DNA of 10,604 nt from Clostridiales bacterium UBA6468 (GTDB lineage: Bacteria > Bacillota > Clostridia > Oscillospirales > Oscillospiraceae): contig DJNI01000094.1 of NCBI GenBank assembly GCA_002436765.1, forward strand, positions 413 to 11,016. Reading direction: 5' to 3'. The translations under genes and the position numbers were made by a program. Below, piece by piece: positions 5,867-10,604 of this stretch. The notes below the pieces were generated by a model. The model did not search any database, was not told the DNA's origin, and saw only the letters and a list, made by a program, of their open reading frames with translations. Each line of letters begins with the position of its first letter. The stretch's first letter is position 1.

Positions 5867-6985
5867 ATGCAAGATCTGTCGAAAATTTCTGTCGTCCTGC
5901 CTTCCCTGGATCCGGACGAGAAGCTGAACGCCGTCATCGACGGCCTGCTGGAGTACGGCTTTTCCGACATCATTCTGGTCAATGACGGAAGCAAACAGGA
6001 AAATTTGCACTATTTCACGGACGCCGCCGCGGCGCATCCCGAGATTCATCTTATCCATCACGAGGTGAACCGGGGGAAGGGCGCGGCTCTGAAGACCGCT
6101 TTTCAGTGGTTTCTGGACAACTGCCCCGAGGGCGTGGGCGTCGTGACGGTGGACGGCGACAACCAACACCACCCGGAGGATACCCGGGCGTGCTGCGAGA
6201 AAATGCTGGAGACCGGACACTGCATTCTTGGCTGCCGGGACTTTACGCTGGATCACGTGCCGAAGCGCAGCCGGTTCGGCAACCACACCACGTCGATGGT
6301 GTTCAAGACCTTTGTGGGCATGACCATTTCCGACACCCAGACCGGCCTGCGGGCGCTGCCCCGGGAGGCGGTGGCGGAGCTGGTGGAGGTGGCGGGAGAC
6401 CGGTTTGAATACGAGACCAACATGCTCCTGGCTTTCAAGGAAAAGGCCATTCTCTTCGAGGAAAACAAGATCCGCACCGTGTACATTGAGGAAAACAAAA
6501 GCTCCCATTTCCGCACCTTTGTGGATTCCTGGCGGATCTACAGGCTGATCCTGGCGCATTTCTTCCGGTATACGGTCAATTCCCTGGTCTGCGCCGTGGT
6601 GGACACCGGGCTGTTTACCCTGTTCACCGCGATGCTGAAAAAGGTGCTGGAGGGCTTCGCCCTCACCGCCGCGGCGGGCGGGGGCGCGAGAGTGATCTCG
6701 TCCCTGCTGAACTTCTTCCTCAATAAGAAGCTGGTATTCAGAAGCACCGCGGACACCGGCAGAGCCATGCTCCGCTACTACTGCCTGGCGATCCCTCAGA
6801 TGCTGCTGCAGATCCTGCTGACCGAGGGCGCGTATCTGCTTTTCCGCATCAACACCACCGGCGTGCTGCACACGCTGATCTATGTGATCGTAATGGTCGT
6901 GATCTATGTCATCAGCTACATGATCCAGCAGCGCTGGGTGTTCGCGCCCCAGAGACAAAACGAACCCGAGGTTGAGAAAAAATGA
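5867..6985 (+). CDS. Bifunctional GT2 (polyprenyl-phosphate glycosyltransferase)/GtrA membrane protein
   Basis: A 372-residue fusion. Residues 1-230 form a dolichol-phosphate-mannose-synthase-like GT2 domain: VVLPSLDPD at 9-17, VNDGS at 38-42, NRGKGAALK at 68-76, the DxD motif in DGDNQH (96-101) and the family motif DTQTGLR (156-162). Residues 231-360 form a GtrA domain with four likely membrane helices (about 234-257, 263-285, 304-326, 332-352), starting at FRYTVNSL and closing at QQRWVF. From the families, the GT2 half should load a sugar from a nucleotide donor onto undecaprenyl phosphate on the cytoplasmic face, and the GtrA half should help flip it outward. The ATG follows AGAAAGG with a 7-nt spacer. 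It is the first gene of the operon and overlaps the next by ATGA. The GT-C type transferase that would use the flipped sugar is not encoded in this window. The sugar is unknown. Confidence 0.93.
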   Translation: MQDLSKISVVLPSLDPDEKLNAVIDGLLEYGFSDIILVNDGSKQENLHYFTDAAAAHPEIHLIHHEVNRGKGAALKTAFQWFLDNCPEGVGVVTVDGDNQHHPEDTRACCEKMLETGHCILGCRDFTLDHVPKRSRFGNHTTSMVFKTFVGMTISDTQTGLRALPREAVAELVEVAGDRFEYETNMLLAFKEKAILFEENKIRTVYIEENKSSHFRTFVDSWRIYRLILAHFFRYTVNSLVCAVVDTGLFTLFTAMLKKVLEGFALTAAAGGGARVISSLLNFFLNKKLVFRSTADTGRAMLRYYCLAIPQMLLQILLTEGAYLLFRINTTGVLHTLIYVIVMVVIYVISYMIQQRWVFAPQRQNEPEVEKK

Positions 6986-8148
6986 GCAAACGAAATACAA
7001 TGCCCGATTATGATCCCGTTCCTTCTCAGCAGGGCGGGGCTTCCAAACCATCCAAAAAGAAAAAGAAGAAGGGCAGCGGCCTGTTCGGACGGATCGTCCG
7101 GCGGTTTTTCCTGGTGTTCTTTACGCTGATCATCCTGATTCTGGCGGCGGCGTGTCTGGCGGCGAACCTGATCTTCAACGGTCCGTCCACCGCAGCCCGG
7201 GATATCCTGACCATGACGCTGCTGGAGCCCAGCGGAACCAAGTGGATCCCCGGCCTGTTCATGGACGCGGAGACCCTGGATTCCATCCGCGCCCGGGAGG
7301 ACTCCAACCTGACGGATGAATTTTCCGACGCGTCTGACATCGTTATCAACAAGGACACGGCGATCTCCGCCGATACCGACGAGTGGGCGAATTACCCCGA
7401 CGGCATCCGCTTTGAGTCCTACTCCGGCGATACCTACAACGCCCATATCATGATCGTCCGCGACCCCAGCAAGGTCTATCTCGCCACCTCCACGGAGAAT
7501 TTCTCCACCTCCATTCCCGGCACCCGGATCGACGACCAGATCGAGACCGACGGTGCCATCGCCGGCGTCAACGCGGGCGCATTCTACGATAACGGCACCT
7601 CCGACCCCTCCGTCGGCTCCGTGCCGGAGGGACTGGTCTACTCCAAGGGCGTCTGTAAGTGGACGACCGGCTCTCCCCCCAACGGCATCAAGGGCTTCGC
7701 GGGCTTCAACAAGGACAACATCCTTGTGGTCGCCCAGGACAACCTGACAAAAGCCCAGGCGGAGGAGCTGAACATCCGGGACGGCTGCTGCTTCGGCCCC
7801 GTCCTCATCATGAACGGCGAGATCAATCAGGAGGCCTACAACTCCAACTCCGGCTGGAACCCCCGTACCGCCATCGGCCAGCGGAAGGACGGCGCCGTGG
7901 TGTTCGTGTGCATCGACGGCCGTCAGGCCGGCTCCGCAGGCGGCACTTATAAGGACGTTATCGATATCATGATCGAGTACGGCGTCGTGAACGCCTGCAA
8001 CATGGACGGCGGCTCGTCCAGTATTATGGTCTACCGGGATACCTACGGCCTGTTTGGCGAAGCCGGTACCGTGCAGGTGATCAACAGCTATTCCCTGCTG
8101 CAGGAGCGCCCCAGAAAGATGCCGACCTTCTGGATGGTCGCGCCGTAA
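6982..8148 (+). CDS. Membrane-anchored phosphodiester glycosidase family protein (NAGPA-like)
   Basis: A 388-residue protein with a Lys-rich cytoplasmic tail (six Lys in a row at 25-30), one membrane helix at about 42-63, and an extracytoplasmic NAGPA-type domain (about 145-388). The domain shows NAGAF (197-201), FGPVL (271-275), NPRTAIG (293-299), IDGR (311-314) and MDGGSSS (341-347), all hallmarks of the phosphodiester glycosidase family (PF09992). Characterised members remove alpha-linked GlcNAc attached through a phosphodiester. Bacterial members are often found with exopolysaccharide or wall-polymer genes. Residues 68-140 form an unassigned linker. Two adjacent Cys at 269-270 and further Cys at 225, 310 and 339 could form disulfides. 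The ATG overlaps the stop of the previous gene (ATGA), so translation is probably coupled. The natural substrate here, perhaps a sugar-1-phosphate-bearing wall glycan, is inferred only. Confidence 0.9.
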   Translation: MSKRNTMPDYDPVPSQQGGASKPSKKKKKKGSGLFGRIVRRFFLVFFTLIILILAAACLAANLIFNGPSTAARDILTMTLLEPSGTKWIPGLFMDAETLDSIRAREDSNLTDEFSDASDIVINKDTAISADTDEWANYPDGIRFESYSGDTYNAHIMIVRDPSKVYLATSTENFSTSIPGTRIDDQIETDGAIAGVNAGAFYDNGTSDPSVGSVPEGLVYSKGVCKWTTGSPPNGIKGFAGFNKDNILVVAQDNLTKAQAEELNIRDGCCFGPVLIMNGEINQEAYNSNSGWNPRTAIGQRKDGAVVFVCIDGRQAGSAGGTYKDVIDIMIEYGVVNACNMDGGSSSIMVYRDTYGLFGEAGTVQVINSYSLLQERPRKMPTFWMVAP

Positions 8149-8164
8149 GGGAGGGAGGGAAACC

Positions 8165-9796
8165 ATGTATCAAGGAAAATTCGATTCTAAAAATAAAAGA
8201 ACCACGGTGGATGTTTCCCGGCTGGTCGCCCAGCGCAACAGCGCCCCCTCCCGGGAGCAGCCCCCGCGCCAGCCGGTGCGGGAAAATCCGCCGCGAACCG
8301 ATCCTGCCCGGCCGCAGCAGACCGCCCGCCAGCCCGGTGTACGACAGAATCAGCCGACGACCCGACAGCCCAATGGAAAGCGGCCGCAGACAGCCCAGGC
8401 CATGCCGGAGAAGCGCCGCAAGGGACCCCGGCTGGGGGGCGTGATCTTCTACACCCTGTATTTCATGTTCATTCTGGTGTTCTTTGTGGCTACGTTCCTT
8501 GGCCTTCAGTGGCTCCGGGGCTGGCTGACGGACTATCAGGCCGCCCAGCCCACCACCAAAAGTCAGGAGGTCTTCGACCAGCTGTTTGCCCATCCCGACT
8601 GGGGCGCGCTGTATGACGCCGCCGGGGTGGAGGACACCCCCTACGAGGGCAAGGAGCAGTTCGTCACCTATATGGAAAACAAGGTGGGCAATTCCACGCT
8701 GACCTATAAGGAGACCTCTGCGGGTCTTTCCGGCGATAAGAAGTATCTTGTCTTCCTGGGGGACGAGAAGATCGCATCCTTTACCCTGTCCGGCCAGACG
8801 GCCTCTATCACCGATATTCCCGACTGGGAGCTGGGCGGCGTTGAGCTGTTCTTCGACCGGAGCGAGACCTTCTATATCAAGAATGTGGACGGCCACACCG
8901 TCGAGGTTAACGGTGTGCCCCTGGACGACAGCCATATCATTCAGATCGCCACCACCGCGGCGGCGGAGCGGCTGCCCATCGGCGTTACGGGCACGAGCAT
9001 CTGTACCCAGGAGGTTTCCGGCCTGATGGCCACCCCCACCGTCACGATTTTTGACGAGTCGGGTAAGGCCATGGAGGTCAGCTATGACGCCGAGACCCAT
9101 ACCTTCACCGAGCAGACCCAGGCCAACACCATCTCCGACGACGAAAAGGAAGCGGCGCTGAACGCGGCGAAGACCTACTGCCTGTTCATGATCGAAAAGG
9201 CGTCCAAGGCGGACATTGCCAAGTATTTTGATACCTCCTCCGAGGCCTATAGCGTCATCACCAATCTGAGCGGCAACCTGTGGATGCAGGGCAACAACGG
9301 CTACCGCTTCACCAAGGAAGAGGTCTCCGATTACGCCCGCTACAGCGACGATCTGTTCTCCGCCCGTGTGGTGCTGACCCTGAACGTCACCCGTACCGAC
9401 GGCACCACCAAGGACTTCGGGTACGACTCGACCCTGTTCTTCCGGAAGCAGGACACCGGCAAGTGGCTGGTCTATGACGCCACCAACGCGGACGTCAACG
9501 CGCCGGTGGGCAAGGTGCGCCTGACCTTCATGAACGGCGACACGGTTCTCAGCAGCGATTTCGTCAAGACCGACGCCACGGAACTGGACACCCCGCTGGT
9601 CTCCGCCCCCGAGGGCAAGGTGTTCATCGGCTGGTACCGCATCGACAAGTACGACAACGGCACCACCTACACCATGGTCTTCGACCCGGACGAAAACGGC
9701 CATGTTACCATCCCCAGCGGCACCACACTGGAGCCGATGACGCTGTACGCCCTGTTCGAGACGCCGTCCGGCACCGACGCGACGGAAGGAGGCTAA
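8165..9796 (+). CDS. Membrane-anchored extracytoplasmic protein of unknown function with InlB-repeat-like C-terminus
   Basis: I do not recognise this 543-residue protein as a whole. Residues 1-90 are a cytoplasmic tail rich in Arg, Pro and Gln, with repeated RQP units (PRQPV, ARQPG, TRQPN). One membrane helix lies at about 91-117. The outside part seems to hold several beta-rich units: about 131-225, 226-318, and 325-445, the last resembling an NTF2-like fold (helix with AKTYCLFMIEK, then strands ending in GKWLVYDATNADV). The C-terminal unit at 450-532 (VRLTFMNGDTVL, KVFIGWYRIDKYDNG, MTLYALFE) has the F.GWY...LYA pattern of the InlB B-repeat/Flg_new beta-grasp module. Cys residues at 280 and 339 might form a disulfide. 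No catalytic motif was found. It starts 16 bp after the glycosidase gene behind a purine-rich GGGAGGGAGGGA, and overlapping signals tie it to the PAP2 gene. A structural or scaffold role in the envelope operon is inferred. Confidence 0.85.
   Translation: MYQGKFDSKNKRTTVDVSRLVAQRNSAPSREQPPRQPVRENPPRTDPARPQQTARQPGVRQNQPTTRQPNGKRPQTAQAMPEKRRKGPRLGGVIFYTLYFMFILVFFVATFLGLQWLRGWLTDYQAAQPTTKSQEVFDQLFAHPDWGALYDAAGVEDTPYEGKEQFVTYMENKVGNSTLTYKETSAGLSGDKKYLVFLGDEKIASFTLSGQTASITDIPDWELGGVELFFDRSETFYIKNVDGHTVEVNGVPLDDSHIIQIATTAAAERLPIGVTGTSICTQEVSGLMATPTVTIFDESGKAMEVSYDAETHTFTEQTQANTISDDEKEAALNAAKTYCLFMIEKASKADIAKYFDTSSEAYSVITNLSGNLWMQGNNGYRFTKEEVSDYARYSDDLFSARVVLTLNVTRTDGTTKDFGYDSTLFFRKQDTGKWLVYDATNADVNAPVGKVRLTFMNGDTVLSSDFVKTDATELDTPLVSAPEGKVFIGWYRIDKYDNGTTYTMVFDPDENGHVTIPSGTTLEPMTLYALFETPSGTDATEGG
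9784..9792 (+). promoter_or_regulatory. Ribosome binding site of the PAP2 gene inside the upstream gene
   Basis: GGAAGGAGG lies in the last codons of the 543-residue protein gene, 5 nt before the ATG at 9798. The stop TAA and the next ATG are one base apart, which suggests translational coupling. Confidence 0.8.
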
Positions 9797-9797
9797 T

Positions 9798-10391
9798 ATG
9801 CTGGCACTGCTGAACCAACTGGCGGTCAGCTTTGACCTGCCCATTCTGGACTGGATCCAGGCGCATTTGCAGTGCGGCTTTCTGGATGCCGTCATGCCCA
9901 TTGTGACCCTGTTCGGGGAGGGCGGCATCTTCTGGATCGCCTGGGCGGTGCTTATGCTGGCGTTCCCCAAGACGAGAAAGACCGGCATCGCCATGTCCAT
10001 AGCCCTGATAATGGGCTTGCTGATCTGCAACGTGATCCTGAAGCCCCTGGTGGCGCGGCCGCGACCGTATGATTTCCAGATGGAACACTTCGGCGTGACC
10101 ATCAAGCTGCTGATCGACGCCCAGCACGACTACTCCTTCCCGTCGGGACACACCATCGCCTCCTTTGAGGCGGCGGTGGCGCTGCTGCTGAACGACAAGC
10201 GGATGGGCATTCCCGCCATGATCATCGCCGTGCTGGTCACCTTCTCCCGGCTGTACCTGTACGTCCACTACCCGACCGACGTGATCTTCTCCGTCATCGT
10301 GGGAACCGCCTTTGCCTTCATCGGAAACGCGCTGGCAGGAAAAATTGTCCGGCGCCTTCCCGCCCCGGCAAAAGGAAAATACGAGGGCTGA
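9798..10391 (+). CDS. PAP2 family membrane phosphatase
   Basis: A 197-residue membrane phosphatase of the type-2 phosphatidic acid phosphatase superfamily. All three signature motifs are intact: K82-x6-R89-P90 (KPLVARPRP), PSGH at 115-118, and SR at 150-151 followed by H157 and D161 (SRLYLYVHYPTDV). H118 and H157 are the expected catalytic histidines, facing outward. Hydrophobic segments lie at about 29-56, 62-81, 119-131, 138-150 and 162-180. Bacterial relatives dephosphorylate undecaprenyl pyrophosphate (BacA-independent carriers), phosphatidylglycerol phosphate or other lipid phosphates. In this operon, carrier recycling beside the polyprenyl-phosphate GT2-GtrA gene is the best guess. It is the last gene before a strong terminator. 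Confidence 0.93.
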   Translation: MLALLNQLAVSFDLPILDWIQAHLQCGFLDAVMPIVTLFGEGGIFWIAWAVLMLAFPKTRKTGIAMSIALIMGLLICNVILKPLVARPRPYDFQMEHFGVTIKLLIDAQHDYSFPSGHTIASFEAAVALLLNDKRMGIPAMIIAVLVTFSRLYLYVHYPTDVIFSVIVGTAFAFIGNALAGKIVRRLPAPAKGKYEG

Positions 10392-10397
10392 ACGCCC

Positions 10398-10432
10398 AAG
10401 AGGCATACCCTGTCCGGGTATGCCTCTTTTTT
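10398..10432 (+). terminator. Intrinsic terminator of the envelope operon
   Basis: A perfect 13-bp stem (10398-10410 with 10416-10428) closes a TGTCC loop and runs into six T (10427-10432), 7 bp after the PAP2 stop. Confidence 0.93.
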
Positions 10433-10604
10433 GGAATCACCATGCGAACGGCTGACTGTAAAATGAAGCTGGACGCATAAGGCTGCGCCGCACAAAAAGC
10501 GTCTGTGAGTCTCAGCCGTCTTTTCGTCCCACCTCTTCCGCTTGAAAGACGGGAAATATAGCGCGGCCGTTGCCGGCGTAAGCCGGCTTACGGATGCGGC
10601 ATAC
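10433..10604. other. Right-edge intergenic stretch with a perfect 16-bp palindrome
   Basis: No complete gene was found in these 172 bases. CGTAAGCCGGCTTACG (10577-10592) is a perfect palindrome, and GCCGGC occurs twice (10572-10577 and 10582-10587), so alternative hairpins are possible. On the minus strand one frame is open from the edge to a TGA at 10512-10514 (30 codons). This could be the tail of a gene entering from the right, but no hairpin with a T tract follows it. The stretch may instead be a dispersed intergenic repeat. Confidence 0.4.

Noticed and set aside
5762..10105. Long minus-strand frames opposite the four-gene operon (5762-7051, 6916-8166, 8081-10105)
   Set aside because: All are antisense to genes with intact family motifs or clear membrane topology, and none has a promoter and ribosome binding site in the right place.
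10268..10495. A 75-codon minus-strand frame over the operon terminator
   Set aside because: It runs through the terminator hairpin and into the PAP2 gene on the opposite strand, with no ribosome binding site.

Overview
This GC-rich window reads like a chromosomal segment of an anaerobic Firmicute, most likely a gut clostridium of the Oscillospirales type. That assignment is an inference. It rests on the gene families (M3 oligoendopeptidase, DUF554, a GT2-GtrA fusion, a phosphodiester glycosidase, a small zinc-type ArsR), on strong AGGAGG-type ribosome binding sites, and on sigma-70-like promoters set in GC-rich coding DNA. No rRNA, tRNA, CRISPR array, insertion sequence or phage gene was seen.

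Left part (1-2655, minus strand): a GT2 glycosyltransferase gene is followed by an M3 oligoendopeptidase gene that runs off the left edge. The GT2 gene starts from a compact promoter (TTGACT-17-TATACT). Back to back with it is a second promoter (TTGACT-17-TAGAAT), which drives a plus-strand DUF554 membrane protein gene (2779-3498).

Middle (3500-5600): a perfect 12-bp hairpin serves as a shared terminator. It ends DUF554 transcription from the left and transcription of a two-gene minus-strand unit from the right. That unit is a cytoplasmic glycoside hydrolase family 2 enzyme followed 28 bp later by a 97-residue ArsR/SmtB repressor. The repressor carries a complete alpha-5 zinc site but no metal transporter lies beside it.

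Right part (5601-10604): a 266-bp divergent regulatory region holds the GH2 promoter and the promoter of a tightly packed four-gene plus-strand operon ending in a strong terminator. The genes are (1) a dolichol-phosphate-mannose-synthase-like GT2 fused to a GtrA membrane domain, (2) a membrane-anchored NAGPA-type phosphodiester glycosidase overlapping gene 1 by 4 bp, (3) an unrecognised 543-residue membrane-anchored extracytoplasmic protein with an R/P/Q-rich cytoplasmic tail and an InlB-repeat-like C-terminal domain, and (4) a PAP2 lipid phosphatase starting one base after gene 3. Together they suggest an envelope system: gene 1 makes and helps flip a polyprenyl-phosphate sugar, genes 2 and 3 act outside the membrane, and gene 4 recycles the lipid or dephosphorylates a lipid intermediate. 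This operon is the best candidate here for something undescribed. The last 172 bases hold a perfect 16-bp palindrome and no convincing complete gene.
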